Shown here: positions 1 to 12,797 of the stretch, piece after piece | Position numbering within the stretch: the first letter of the stretch is position 1 | How the letters are laid out: each line of letters begins with the position of its first letter | From: Agrocybe praecox | Taxonomy: Eukaryota > Basidiomycota > Agaricomycetes > Agaricales > Agrocybaceae | Assembly (NCBI GenBank): GCA_964017145.1 | Contig: OZ024840.1 | Location: 4,154,001-4,218,000, forward strand | Length of the DNA: 64,000 nucleotides | Reading direction: 5' to 3' | The notes under the pieces: generated by a model | Told to the model about the DNA's origin: nothing | The model's database searches: none | The model's input: only the letters and a program-made list of their open reading frames with translations | Made by a program: the position numbers and the translations under genes

Positions 1-1170
1 AGCCTAGTAATTCTAAGCGAAAGCCAAATCCCAAATGAGGTAAGTACATTTCCTCAAATACTGTACCCGACCCTGAAAGTGACCATTTTGAGTTGTAAGA
101 CGAATAGCGCAGTCAAAAATTGCGTATATCACCTCCAAATTTTGGCAGTACATAGTCGTTTGTCTTTTAAACTGTATTCCGAAAATTTTGAATTTTAGAG
201 CATACCCCTGCTATGCTGTGAATATTTTGCTAAGGTGTGTCCAAAAATCAGTTTCACACGGAAAGTGGCCAGCCCTGAGAATCATGTTCCAGACCTCGGC
301 ATAGGCTCGGCTGATCGCAGAGATGAGCCAGTCCGCTAGTCCTATCTTCACCTTTCCTTTAATCCTCTCGTTTTCGGGGCAAAAGGAAATCAGCGAACAC
401 TAGCGAACAGTGAGTGCTCGCTAGCGTTCGCTGATGTTTGCCAGTGTCGGAGTTTAAAATATCCTGATGGGTGAACTTATGTTATTCCCGTTAAACTGCC
501 CTACGGGCGGTTCCTGGACACAGGAATACGGGAATGTGCTATTTTAGAAACTTAGAACAATGTAACATTTGCGGTTTCTTTCTGTTTATCAGTAGTCGCA
601 CCTTACGATGTGTATCACTTGAACCCATATCCTGAATTGTGTTCTTTTCCATTCCTCAGTTCATTCGATACACACTGAGGTATGCCTTTTATTCTATATA
701 TTTATTATGACTTCCTTACCTCCTCTTTACCATGCAGTATGCACTCCGTGCATCCCATGTAAAGTTCTCTACGCACTGTATTGAGTCTGCTCCATCGGCA
801 AACCTTAACGTTAGTACTACCAAAAACCAAACTGCAAACATGCCGAGTGCCTTAAACAACAAGATACCATGGCCGGCGGCACCTGCATCTTCGGTGTATC
901 CTGGTATATTCAATGTCAGGACTTGAGAAATTTATTTTTCATTCCGCAATCCTTCAACAATGCTCCCCAAGTAGGAATACAACCTGTCCTCTATTCTAAC
1001 ACGGGAATGATACCACAACCGCATCAGGATGCAGATATTGGAGGGACTCGAGAACTGTAGTGGAGGCCTGTCGATTTGATAGATAGGAAAATGAGGTATA
1101 TTTAGAGGATGAATAAGAAAAGCACCCGGTATACCCGAGGAACGTCCGATGCAAGTCGAGACCGAGAGCT

Positions 1171-1329
1171 TTATTCGGCATGTGCGGCATTTATTACCAT
1201 ATCGGGGTTTTTGCAACACCCTGACATACCTGTTCCACCTCAGCACGTGAGACGGTTACTTTAGTCGGCATGTGCGGCATCCATTACCATATCGGGGTTT
1301 TTGCTCTACCCTGACAAGACCTTTCCACT
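1171..1329. repeat. direct duplication, 90-bp period
   Basis: Positions 1171-1239 and 1261-1329 are close copies. They share CGGCATGTGCGGCAT, then ATTACCATATCGGGG and TTTTTGC, then a CCCTGACA segment. No coding function is apparent. Confidence 0.8.
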
Positions 1330-1804
1330 TCGTGTCCAGGTATCTTTCATCTTACTTGCTCGTCTTCCATAATGTGTTATACCTCGTAAATTATTTCTCT
1401 GTAGCCAGTAGTACTAGCACTACATAAATTTATAAGTTTGTGCTAACAGGATGCCTGGTACAGTTTGTGCGCCCAACTTGGTGCAAAGAATGTGTCCAAC
1501 ATAGACATGTATCACGGCCCGGTTTAATTTTGGTCGCAAAATACATAGGTCTTACTCACAGAGGTGCTATCCAGTGCTAATAGCCATATACATAGATTTA
1601 TAATCAAGTAGAAGGACTAAAATCGCCATAATCATGAAGATTTAACATTGAGATTACGCTCATGGACGCGAGTTGCTCGCTGATTTGCATGAGTGTTCGC
1701 TGATTGCTCGCTAAGTTGCTCGCGAGCTGCTCGCTAGTGTCCGCTGATGTACGCGAGTGCTCGGTAGTGTCCGCTAATGCACGCGAGTGCTCGCTGCATG
1801 TTCG

Positions 1805-2441
1805 CTAAGGTAGGGGTCACTAGGAACCAGCACCCTTACATAATCGTATTATGTAAGCGCCAAGAGCGGCAAAATCTGTGGTCCAGAAAAAAAAACAAGT
1901 CCCAAATAAACCGAAAATGCATTTAAGATAATTTTTTAAGATGGATTTTTTTTTGTGTTCTTCTCTAAGTTTTTGCGCCAGCTCTAGTGGTGAGGTATGA
2001 TGACCTTGCGACGACCGTGATATTTTCGGTTGGCCCAAGCAGCCTCGGGGCCAGTGAGGCCGTGTCCGTACGCACTGATAAACCGAGCCGCCCGGGATCT
2101 ATACCTAATTTGGAAATGATTGGTAAGATTATGTCACGTGACATGTGTATGTAAGCGGCAAAATGTATAGGTCAAAATCTCGACTTTTTTTTTTTACTTT
2201 CTTAAATACACTTTTAGGACGTTTGCAACCTTTTTGACAAATTTTATCTTTTTTGAAATAACTTTTTTTTGAAACCATATTTTTGAAAAGTAAAAGCTAG
2301 GAAACGTAAATAGAATCGATATGTATCTATCCTAGCTTGAATATTTATTAAAAGTGCTGTGTGCCCAAAACCCAAGGCGTCGTCGGTAAGGGTATTTTCT
2401 GATTATGTAAGGGTGCTGGTTCCTAGTGACCCCTACCTTAG
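1805..2441. mobile_element. MITE-like element with 41-bp perfect TIRs
   Basis: The first 41 bases (1805-1845) are the exact reverse complement of 2401-2441. The termini read CTAAGGTAGGGGTCAC and, at the right end, GTGACCCCTACCTTAG. If the outer TA is a duplicated target site, this fits Tc1/mariner-type insertion. The 637-bp interior is AT-rich with homopolymer runs and has no transposase-sized frame, so the element is non-autonomous. It sits inside a GCTCGCT repeat array, which continues on both sides. Confidence 0.85.
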
Positions 2442-3650
2442 TGTTCCGCGAGTGCGCGCGAGTGACTCCAGCGTGACAACGAGTGTTCACTTATGTTTTG
2501 GAGTGTTAGCCGGTGTTCGCCACTGTTTGGTTGGGTTTCTCGTGGATATTTAAGTGATCCTGCGCTAATATATCCTTGCTCGGTGGTTGTTCTTAAATAC
2601 TCTTTGACTTACTGACAATCTTTTGACCTATCCATCAATAATTAGACTGATAATTTTTTTATATCTAGGGGATTGTAAATTTTGTATTCAGCGAGTTCTG
2701 GCATGGTTCTGGCCCACTTTTCCTTCGCCTTACAGTGGTCGTTTATGCATTATGGCTTTCGTCATCCCTAATGTATTTTCACTCAAGGTTAACTGTCAGT
2801 AGGTATATACAAAGTTTTTGTGACGGTTATAGCACTTAACCAACGGTGAAGGGCAGAAAGAATTTGCAAACAATTGAAAATAATCACATATAAAACGAAA
2901 ACAGAAAGTAAAGAAGACATAGAAATAAGAAATGTACAGAAATTTTTCGAATCTTTCACAAAGACGCGTAACCTGTGAGTGAACTCGCTCAAAGCTCGCT
3001 AGCAAGACGTGCTGATGTTGCCGCGAATGATCGATTGTTGCGCAAGAGTACTCGCTGATGTCACAATGTTGCTCGCTAATGTCACAATATTGTTCGCTAA
3101 TGTGATTATAATGCTCGCTGATGCTCGCTAGTCTCGCCAGTGTTCGCTAGCTTGTTCGCTGAAAGATGTGTGCCCTCGTTTTCGGACTCTCAAGACCTGC
3201 TCAAAAGGTATGTTGGTCAAGTTTAAGTATGTATGTATCTATCTAACTATTTAGATCGTAAATTACGTGTAGGATTGCGCCGTGGTTGATCAGGTATGGG
3301 TACAGTGGGCAGAAATACTGCCTCTGGGGACTGAAAATTGTGAGCCCTATTATTGGACGAATAAAATAGACTAAAATATAAGAGCTGTATATTATCGTAG
3401 CTGGTTGTATATATTTTCAGAATCTGTCATCGTTTTCCCGAAGATATGGCTTTTGGTACTGCTATATGACTTCGAGCAAGGGGCTTCCAAGAGCCGAAAA
3501 AAAGATGATGACACAATCAAATTAAGTTTTTCACATATTTCCTGAAGTATTTTTGTATTTTTAAAGGAAGATATACATTAAGACCATATTTATCTTCAAG
3601 TCATTTTTTTTCATGTCAATAACCTATAAAACGAGTGAACTACGGTCGGG

Positions 3651-4423
3651 AGAAAGACGAGTGGCGGTGTGAATGCTTACAAAATCAGGACCCTTGATGC
3701 CATCACACCTACATACTAATTGCTGTTTTCATCCATGTTCTTCTTATTTTTTGCTTTCAAAAATGTTCGTACAGTTTCTACAAGTACTTCCTTACTATAT
3801 TTCAAAAAAAAAAATGAAGCAATTTGCGTCAGAGTCCACCCGGGAGGCTCTTTGACCACTTTCCTGGGGTGTCCACATTCAGGGTCGGCTACAGTAGATG
3901 ATTTGAAACATACTTATGCACCCAGCTGTGCGAAAATCACGCAGATCGGAGTCTGGAATCAAGGATGGCAAGGCGATTCACATAGTTTCCTGTATGCATC
4001 ATCAATAAGTTTGCAGAATATAAAGAGTGCTGGATATTAAACCTTTTTCGAACGATCAACCTCACAACTTCAAAGAACCCACCTACTAACCTGACAAAGA
4101 CGTCCAATGCTATTGCTACTATATACATAGCCAAGTAAGTTATGATAATATACACGTTGCAAGAATTTTTAAGGTCCATGATGATGGGAGCGGGTCAAAA
4201 ATGGGAGGGTGATATAAAGATTTTAGCGGTATAGTGCGCGATCGTTCGGGGAGGTAGGTATATGAACTTTAACCGTCGCGTGTTCGTTATCCGCAGTTAT
4301 AAGTCGTATTTGGTCGTTGTTCGCATCCAGGCTTCACGGCTACAAGAGAATGACAGGATAATCACCGATGCCTTCATTCGTTCGTTCGTTCTTTCGAATT
4401 TAATTCGTTTTCTTCGTCCTTCA
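3651..4423. other. intergenic region downstream of the NRAMP gene
   Basis: Open frames of 80-106 codons occur on both strands (3720-4040 +, 3937-4179 -) but contain no recognisable domain and have no neighbouring exons. The stretch is probably the 3' flank of the NRAMP transporter gene. Confidence 0.4.
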
Positions 4424-7021
4424 TCAAACGGCCATCCCCAAGCCCAGCTCGACGATCACGTACAAGTTGGCAGCGACGACTACCAGCCATATCAGCACTC
4501 CGATCGCGATAGTAAGTTTGTTGTTGCCGTAATCCACAAGTTCGCCTTCGGCACCAGGCTCTAAGCCCCTTTCCAGCTCCCCTTGATTTTGCAAAGAAAG
4601 CTCCACAGCCGTAAGAGTGCTAGATATGGTGGGTTCCGTTCGATTCGGTGCTTTGCGCACGCTCATAATAGCTTTGCTCGCGGTGCAATACAAAAGGGGG
4701 AAGGTAATAAACGGCAAAACAATGGAGAGAACCACCTGAGAAGCCACAAGAAGAGTATCGATGCCAGCACGTCCAAGGGCAATGGCTACTGCCATAGAAG
4801 GTATGATAGCCAGAAGACGGGTGAGCAGTCGGCGAATGACGGGCTTAAATGAAGTACTCAAATGAGAAAACTCGTCCCGTGAAGGGGGACTTGTGGACAC
4901 ATACCGAAACTCGCCATTGTAAGAAGCCTTCGCAAACCGCTTGACCTGCGACGGTTGCAATTATAGATGAGCTCTTAAAATAGGAGCGCGGTAAGTTATG
5001 TTTTCACACCAGAGGTATAAAAAAAGGCGAACCTGGCCGGCAGCCAACAAAGCGACGGCGAATAGCGTTGCCGCAGCTATAAATTACAGTATACGTCAGA
5101 ATCTATGATCTGGTGAAGGTCAAGGTACTTACGCTTTCCAACGATATCCCGGATAAGATCATAAGCATCAAATAAACTAGCGGGGTCTGCCCCGTCCACA
5201 TGCCCCCGTCCATAAAAGAAAACAGCAGATGCTAACATCAGAATTCTGGAAAAAGAAGACACGTTCAAAAGATAGCTGAACGCTAGAGAATACTAAACTC
5301 ACAATGAATTAATCATAACCGCAAACCCCAAAAGGCTGCCGACCACGTCGAAAGTTCCATGATAGATATGCGCGCGGACGAACTCGAAGGGATTGTTTTG
5401 ACGTTCACTGTGCTTTGTTGCCGATGTGGAATACACGTTCACCGGTGGCTTTCGGAAAGCACCGAAAAGCGACTCTTTGCAATCCCCGTAGAATCGGCGC
5501 CAGACCGAGATTTTCTGTTGAGATGTTGAGGAAAGGGATTCCTCCGACTCTTTGGAGTTGAGAGTAGCGAGAGGTGGATTTTTCTCTTTATCTCGGAAAG
5601 AGATCCGGTCTTGCGTGGCCAAAGCAGAGCCCAAGAATAGACTGTGTGGCATTACAGTCGCACCAAGGATTCCGACAGCTAAAAAAAACTATCATCAGAG
5701 CATATTTCATGAAAGAAATGCTTGAAACATTACATGTATATACACCCCCTTGAGCAAAAATGTGTTTCGAAGGAATATATCCTTCAAAGGCATGACCCCA
5801 GTTGACGTCGACCTTAGCAATGATCACGATCATGCAAACAAGAACGGCGAGGACCTACGTTCGATTAAACATGAATGAATACGCGCAGTCGGACATGAAA
5901 AATGAGAAGCATTACCATGGCAGCAATAAGAATCTCGAACATCCTCACGGGCTTACCCCTCAGGGGGTCCCCCATCCCGAGAATGAGGATAACGTCAAAA
6001 GCAGTGATGAGCACCCCATGCCACAACTCCAACTTTGGAAATAACATGCACAAGGCAATGGCCGAGCCCAACAGTTCAGCGAGGTCCGTGGCGATAATTG
6101 CCACCTCTGCCAAAATGTACAGAGGGTACAGACCTAGATATCGGTATAGTAGGGTGTGCTTGGGTCGATTGTACAACAATAACCGTGTGTGGGAAGCCAA
6201 ATCTAGAGTGTGAGGAAAAATATAAGCATTCGACATCACATAATTACGACTGTGGAATTGGGTCGGGTTAAAAAATCAGGCTTTGACATGAAATCAACAC
6301 TTTGGACGCGATGGGAGGTATATATAGTCATTTGTGCCCCTTTCGAGAAAGAGACGCATGCATCCTATATATACCCACACCTGGATTGTGGATAGACGGG
6401 GCCGATAACATAGGACGCAAAAAGATACGAGTGTTTCCACTACGATTGTGCGTGGATACTGGGGCGGGGGCCCATGAATATGGGGACTCAGCCACGCTTG
6501 GAGCTGACATGACCTATGCATGTTTTCACCCCGGAGTGAAAACGGTCATGATGAAAATACGACTCTGCATTCAAGCAATCCACGTCCAATCGAACCAACG
6601 ATATGGCATATCATCACGCTCACCAATTCCTGTCACACATCCGAGTCTACTGGCAAGGACCTGAGCAGTTGTCGTCAGACCGCCGGCACCCGAAAACAGG
6701 CGATTTGTGAACGCACCTGAAGAAAGACAGCAAAAAGGCCGGCAAGGAGGACTACAAAGAGCAGCCGATATCCAAACTGTGAACCCGCCTGGAGGTCCAC
6801 GCCCCAATTACCACTGGATGCATGATGTCAACATATGCGAAAACCGTCCACAGAGAAAAGGCGGGTCCTTACGGGTCAAAGTACGCGACGGCGCATACTA
6901 TGCCAACGCCTGTATGATTCTTTGCATGATGAAGAACGAGGCAGCCCGTTTGTTTGAGACGACCGAGCGCGTTGGAGAGATGTGAGTTTCTGGATGGATT
7001 GAGGGGAGTTGAATCTGGCAT
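4424..7021 (-). CDS. NRAMP-family divalent metal (Mn/Fe) transporter
   Basis: This multi-exon gene encodes a polytopic membrane transporter of the SMF/NRAMP family, which imports Mn2+ and related metals with protons. The hallmark DPGN of TM1 is rebuilt across the first intron (exon 1 7021-6873, exon 2 from 6813). It is followed by RLGCVTG and then the TM4-5 segment ILAEVAIIATDLAELLGSA (exon from 6202). The TM6 signature MPHSLFLGSA lies near 5640, and VLSIVLPFITFPLLY near the C terminus. A polar loop of about 75 residues (roughly 5400-5600) follows TM6, as is common in fungal homologues. The start MPDSTPL at 7021 is the nearest in-frame ATG before the HTGVGIVC block. The intron at 6203-6623 is about 420 nt, long for this genome. 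The exact vacuolar or plasma-membrane location is not visible. Confidence 0.9.
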
Positions 7022-7296
7022 GAGGGAAGAATGGGGGAGAGAGTGGACGAAAGTTAGCCAGCGAAGAACATGAAATAGTGAACCGGAAGGAAGGACGACT
7101 AACCCAGTACAACGGACGGGAGGCGCACTGACGAAACGATTGAGTGGTAAAGTGTTCACCTTTTTCATTCTTGAACGATCCCCAATCCGGCCAGCCAGTC
7201 TTCTCCATTTAGTTCCCGGTCTGGGCCGATCCGTGCCGTCCTCCGTGCTACGAATTAACACCAACAACCTTTACCAAATCCCGATCATCTCTAAAG

Positions 7297-9731
7297 CTAC
7301 AACCAGAAATAATTTCCAATTTTCAAACGTAAGTGTCGCACAGAAAGACGAAAGAAAAAGAAAAAAGAAAACATAATGACCCTCCCAAAAGAATTTGCAT
7401 TCTGAAAACTATTTCTCCACAACGACAAAAAAACACAAGCAAAATACGAAAACCGTAATGGTGAAGGCGATGACAATAATTCATGGGCCATTGAAAGGCG
7501 GAAATGACTTACGCGAAGCTTCTTGGCGACCCAACGAACTGTCACCTCAAATTCCGTCGGGTTCCCTTCTTCACCAACAACTTCACAAACGACCATTTCG
7601 TTTCCCTGAATCAAGTCGTTTGCCACCAAAGAAATCACCAAGCAGCTTCATATAACAAAACTCAATTCGTTACTGAGTCCATAGTCCGATTCCCAAAGCC
7701 AACAAAACGCCTAAGGGTGTATCCGAAAGAGTGTCTTCTCGGATACTTCCTTGAATATTCACCGCTGACCCTGGAATCTCTTCGCGACACGTTTTTGGCC
7801 TTTTTGATAATCTTGTTGGCGTCTGGCAAGCCAAAGAGGGCAGATGCCGCATGTTCTCCGTCGTTGATCAAGATGGGCGCAGCTTGTCCAGGAGAATGAG
7901 TAACCTGTTCTTCGGATGAAACACCGCCAAAACGAATATGACTACCGAGATCAGAAGTACCAACATTACGCCCACAGTCGTCGCCCAGATTCAGACCCCA
8001 GGATGCTTTCAATTCAGTCATGTTGCTGCCAGACCTTTGACGTTCATATGAGACGCGTCTGTTTCCCTGAATTCGAGGGAAGCCTTTCCACAAGCGACCA
8101 GATTTTTGACGAGCCTCTGCCTCTCGATTTTTCACCTTTTCGTGGTGTGGCATAGACCAGCGAAATTTGGGGCGCCGCGTTTCTCTCTGCTTCGCAGTGA
8201 TATTGATCCCCGCGTCACCCACATGAGAAGGTAATATATTCGTCGATCTGCTGTCCTGCTGGTTCACGATTGATTCTTTAGCACTTTGGGCAGCCTCAAG
8301 AGCTCTCGTATTTGTTTCAAAGAGGCCATAGCCCAGAAGGTCGACATCCGAAATTCCCCCTTCGCGTGGACGATCAATACTGTCTTCATGATTTAGAAGG
8401 CTGACTGTCTCTGCCATCAAGCAGAATTGAGTAGAGCCGTTTATGTTAGGAGTTGGTATTGTCAAGGTGAGCTCAGGTATGAGGATAGAGTCTTCGAATA
8501 CATCGTGCTCATGATCGCTTGGCCAATGTGGATCTAGAACGAGGTTTAGCCTCAGGTTCTCTTTCTTTACAGACGCCTATCCTCACTCTCACCTAGAATC
8601 TCTCCGAAACCCTGGGTCGACAGCTGAGCGGAATAAGCACTCTGTCTGCTTCTCTCTTCATTCAAGCCATCGTAACTCCACTCCAGTCCCCCGATGGTAC
8701 CATATCGAGATGGACTGAAGTAATCGATGGTCTGAAATTTGCTTCGTCAAATGTCATCAAAGCAGATATTGGTCAAGCGCAGTGCTTAGATTGACAAAGA
8801 AGAGGATACAATGCGCGATACATGTATCAAGAACTTGAATCGAATTTCCAAATGGAAGGAGGCGACGAAAGGTAAAAACAAACTCAAATTATAGGAGGTG
8901 ACTTACCATGTTCTCCAGGAGCTGCCCATAACTTTGCGTAGAGCCTGAATCGTCGTCGTCAGCCAGGGATGCTGCCATTGATACTTCGTGCAAGTGTAAA
9001 GGTTCCATGCATGCGGCTGCGTCCTCCATTATCGGGGATAGGTCTGCTTCGAACAACCTTTGAGCGTAAGACGAGCTCGTGGAATGAGGCTTGGTCCTTT
9101 GATTCTAGAAAACACCAATTATATTAACCCAGAATACTGGTAACGCGAGGAACATTTACTGTACCTTGTGGATAAGTGGAGGGACAATCCTGTTCGATGA
9201 AATCAGATGAGAATGAGGTATGGCATACATCGCAGCCGCAGATCCAGAAGTTGACTGGAATATCCGGAGATCGTGAATACATTCGTTCCATACATTGCGA
9301 ATGAATACAGGATTGCCTTACTTCATTTGTAGGGGTGCTTATTGTTGTGGCCTGGAGTATCCTTTGATAATCCCTGCTAAGAACTGGGGGAGCCGACTGC
9401 CGTTTCTGAAGGATTGAAAAACGTAAGAATGAGGTTGTGTACTAAGGCAAAACGAAGGTACCTCTTTTCCTTTCCCTTTTCCCTTCCCTTTTCCTTTCGG
9501 GCTTTTCTTCTTCTATAGGAAGCGCATATATGAGTCTCAAAACCGGAATAAATTTGCTTAAATCAAAACCTTGGATGAATATAATGCGATGATATCCTAT
9601 TATCAGTTAATAAGACTCAAAAAAGGTTCAAAAAATGCGCATACACCCACCGTATCCAGTTTTTGGCGCCTTGACGCGCGGGTAGGAGATAAATTGGATG
9701 GCTTAGACGCATATATGCCGATCAAAATCAT
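7297..9731 (-). CDS. unrecognised multi-exon protein, Ser/Lys/Arg-rich
   Basis: At least seven exons in consistent frames were pieced together on the minus strand. A start at 9731 gives an SPTRASRRQ segment, followed by a (KG)n-rich exon near 9500, PPVLSRDYQRILQATT near 9370, exons near 9230 and 8930-9110, an exon near 8600-8740, and a 267-codon exon (7662-8465). An exon around 7510-7600 reads EFEVTVRWVAKKLR and seems to follow an intron that opens at GTAACG. The protein is hydrophilic, basic and low-complexity, with no signal peptide or membrane segment, which suggests a nuclear protein. I do not recognise the family. The first intron and the 3' end (7291-7500) are uncertain. Confidence 0.4.
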
Positions 9732-9975
9732 TGAAAGCAGCATATATGCACCTAAGAAAGGCTTACTGTTACTATTCGGATCTTGTTACACTGCTTTCCG
9801 GACGAGTTGCTGTTGCTGGTGGAATGGGTAACTATATTGCTGCAGTCTTGAGAGGAGGTTGCACTGGGGTAAGGGTCGAAAGAACTGGATATCGTGTGGC
9901 TGGATTTGTCCTGTAAGTAGATAAGTGAAAGGGCGTTATGCATTTGTATTTACAAGATTCTTACGCTTGCGGTCA

Positions 9976-10122
9976 CTAGTTCTGTTGTACAACATATGGT
10001 ATTCCTTCGCTTGGACTCTTGTCGGGAACGCCTGGTGGAGGGGCGTCTTTCCTTTGGTGTAATAGATAATACTGGACCAGAGCCCGATAATGCAATCGGA
10101 TTCTGAGAGATGTAGCTGGCAT
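9976..10122 (-). CDS. possible 48-residue protein, unrecognised
   Basis: A short frame starting MPATSLRIRLHYRALVQYYL has a hydrophilic Pro-rich tail (APPPGVPDKSP) and ends at 9976. It lies between the unknown gene below 9731 and the aldo/keto reductase. The composition looks protein-like, but other frames here are also open and there is no known homologue in memory. It could equally be an upstream exon of the 7297-9731 gene. Confidence 0.2.
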   Translation of the reverse strand: MPATSLRIRLHYRALVQYYLLHQRKDAPPPGVPDKSPSEGIPYVVQQN

Positions 10123-10680
10123 CTGGATGAGCGCGCAACGCAGATGATAATAGAAATTAGCGAATAATTGCCCAACCCCTAGAACAGCATGTTACGCACC
10201 ATTCTCTGCTGTCCTACGATAGACCCGGTAGACAGGGTCGGTATTCGAAGCTGGTATAGTAAACTTCTGTAAATTTAAGACCGTCAGTTAGGCTGCGCCG
10301 GTACGAGAAAAAAGCTGGATTCACTGACGGGATTAGGGAGAATGATGAGGGACAAGAATTTGATAGTCGCACCGAACATCGACTCGACCCCGTAAAACGT
10401 CCCTTTTTATCCAAACCGCGCAATCTGTAGAATATACTGGTGATAAAGGAAAGAAAGATGGAAGAAGAAAAAAGGCAAAAACTTGAAAATAAGTAATCCT
10501 TTTGTCGATACCTGTTTGGCTTTATCTGCAATCTGCACAGGGATAATAATACATCTCATGTTCATTTCTTCAACGCTCGTACCGTTGATAAAGCTGATAG
10601 CTGATTCAAAATATTTATTTTTGTTTGCGATACAGAGGTCAATAGAATAAAAACCGCGAAGAGCAATATATATCTTCATA

Positions 10681-12421
10681 TCAGAGCTTCGCAGATACGT
10701 CAAGGCGTTGCCTACCGCGTGGGTACTGCGAACATCCCATTTGAAAAGTAAAATTAAGAATAAGGGGTACAGGCTTACCTCGAGCTTAGGCTTATTTTCC
10801 AACAACTTCTCAATTCTCTCCATAATTTGCGGTGTCAGCTTGGGGAGGACTTCCAATGCCTTCAAATTGTCCAAAATCTGTTGCGGTTTAGACGCCCCAA
10901 GAATCACAGTAGACGTATTCGGATCCTTCGCTACCCAAGCAAGAGCCAATGCACCTGGGGTGGTTTGGAGAGCTATTACAAGAGAATAACTTCGTTAAGA
11001 TCCTTATAAGAATTGAATATTGAAGGATGTTCCTGCTTACAATTCGCCAACTTTGTGAGCTCCCGCACTTTTTGGATCTTCACTTGACCCTCTTTCTTCT
11101 GCAAACTATTCGCCATTCCTTTGTACATCGTTTCATTTGCGAAGCGTGAACCTTCTGGTACACCGACATTATACTACAACGAGCGCGTTTAAATTTAAAA
11201 GAGACTCGGTGAACGAGAAGTAGCACAGTGCGCACCTTGCCGGTGAGTATGCCAGCTGCCAGCGCCGAGAACACAGTTGTTCCCGTTCCGTATTTCCGAT
11301 AAATAGGTCTACATGAGATGCAATGAGATTAAGGGAAATAAGAATAAAATACACTACTCACTCGTATTCTTTCTCTGGTCGTTCGCGATGGAACATGCTG
11401 CGACGAGAAATAAATACAAAAACGTGCCGTCTGCTGAGCCTTGAAAGGACTCACTTATGTTCGCACTGCTCTGCTATAGGTCCAATCAAGTTCAACTTGG
11501 TCGCGACATCTATTCGTTCACACCCTCAATTCCACCCCATCAAAGATCAGAAGAACGTTCACGCACGATGAGCCTCCTCGATTTCCCTTGCACTCCATTC
11601 AGATGTTCCCCAATACAGTGCCTGAATAACATGCATATGGTTCAGAATCATACAAACAACATCCTAAGCTGGATGGATGCACGTACCCATCCCTTCTCAA
11701 TCACATAGTTGAAGGCACGGACAATCTCTTCCATAGGAACTAGTAAAAATAGTCAGAAATTCATCCAAGTATCTTATTGCAGAAAAATCGGACGTACCAG
11801 TATTATCTGGTCTATGTGCGAACACCACGTCGACGTAGTCCATCTGAAGGCGTTTCAGAGACTCCTTCAAGCCTTCAACAATACTGCAAAAGATGTCAAT
11901 CACGACTATCTTTTAAGAAACACGTTACTTATTACTCACTGCTTTCGACTCAACCCAGTATCATTCGGCCCAGTCCTCACTCCAAAGTACAGCTTTGTGG
12001 TGATGATCAGATCAGTCCTTCGCAGTCCCAGCTCCTTAATGACGCGCCCGCTTCTCAACTGTTAGAACGTGATAACATAGGGTAGAAGCACGCAAGACAC
12101 AAATACCGCACATTTCTTCCTCCGACTTGCCATTAGAGTATATCTCAGCAGTATCAATCATATTAATGCCATTTTCAAAGGCTGTTTTGATGAGGTCCTG
12201 ACAGGCGGTACAGAACCTATAAGCCAACACCTTTTAACAACTGAAATAGTTGGACTTACTTTGACGGGATCACCAACGACCGAGCCCCCGATGGTCAGCC
12301 CTAGGTCACAACGTTATATATCCAATTGAGGTACATATGACAGTGGACAAAACGTCGTACATCCACCAAGAGAAAATAGAGGAACCCGTAGTCCACTGGG
12401 TCCGAGGCGACGAAAGGGCAT
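10681..12421 (-). CDS. aldo/keto reductase, voltage-gated K+ channel beta-subunit-like
   Basis: The protein is an NADP-dependent aldo/keto reductase of the AKR6 (Kv-beta-like) group, probably cytosolic; substrates are unknown. The start MPFRRLGPSGLRVPLFSLGG at 12421 is the canonical N terminus. Next come INMIDTAEIYSNGKSEEE (catalytic Asp and Tyr, near 12170), LIITTKLYFGVR (catalytic Lys, near 12010), MDYVDVVFAHRPD (catalytic His, near 11840) and FSALAAGILTGK (near 11260). The C-terminal NADP-binding block ALAWVAKDPNTSTVILGASK lies near 10920. The last exon reads YPRGRQRLDVSAKL and stops at 10681. About ten short introns are inferred. All four catalytic residues are present. Confidence 0.9.
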
Positions 12422-12797
12422 GCCATTCGTCTTGTACGTGGGTAGTATCATTGTCATTCCAGTAATTGTCAGGTAGGAGTGAGAAGCTCAGCTGTGGCCG
12501 TGATTGAAGTACTATGTAGTCCCAGATAAAGATAATCCCTGGTACTCCTGCAATTTATGAACGATGATGCCGCCATATCGGCTATAGCCCATAGCCAAGC
12601 CGAGCCGTGATTGCATCAGAGACTGTTCGGGAGCAATAATCGAACACCAAAAATTCCTGTTGGATCACTTTCACCTTTGATTCTTGACACTTTCAAGTTC
12701 AAAATAATTTAAAAACGCCAACGATTTGCAGCGATACGATTCCAAAACAATTGTCAACTTACTCGTCAAAATAAAGTTCACCCTCTATACAGCCCCA

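Larger units (their letters stand above)
380..3165. repeat. dispersed GCTCGCT/TTCGCTGATG degenerate repeats
   Basis: Clusters of short degenerate units (consensus about TGCTCGCTGATG, with variants GTTCGCTAATG and GTCCGCTAGTG, in both orientations) lie at about 390-445, 1660-1806, 2442-2525 and 2985-3165. The middle two clusters were probably one array, later split by the TIR element at 1805-2441. Clustered short repeats in both orientations can be subterminal repeats of a DNA transposon, but I could not define outer termini. Confidence 0.6.
1..3650. other. gene-poor, repeat-rich left arm
   Basis: I find no convincing gene here. Open frames are short, lack recognisable domains and do not join through plausible introns. 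The stretch contains short degenerate repeats related to GCTCGCTGATG, a 90-bp-period duplication and one complete inverted-repeat element, listed separately. A minus-strand frame at 716-913 encodes a hydrophobic stretch (about residues 18-40) and could be a relic of a membrane protein, but nothing upstream supports it. Confidence 0.6.

Noticed and set aside
10407..10680. Extension of the aldo/keto reductase beyond 10681
   Set aside because: The open frame there continues through an intron; the spliced last exon ends at a stop at 10681.
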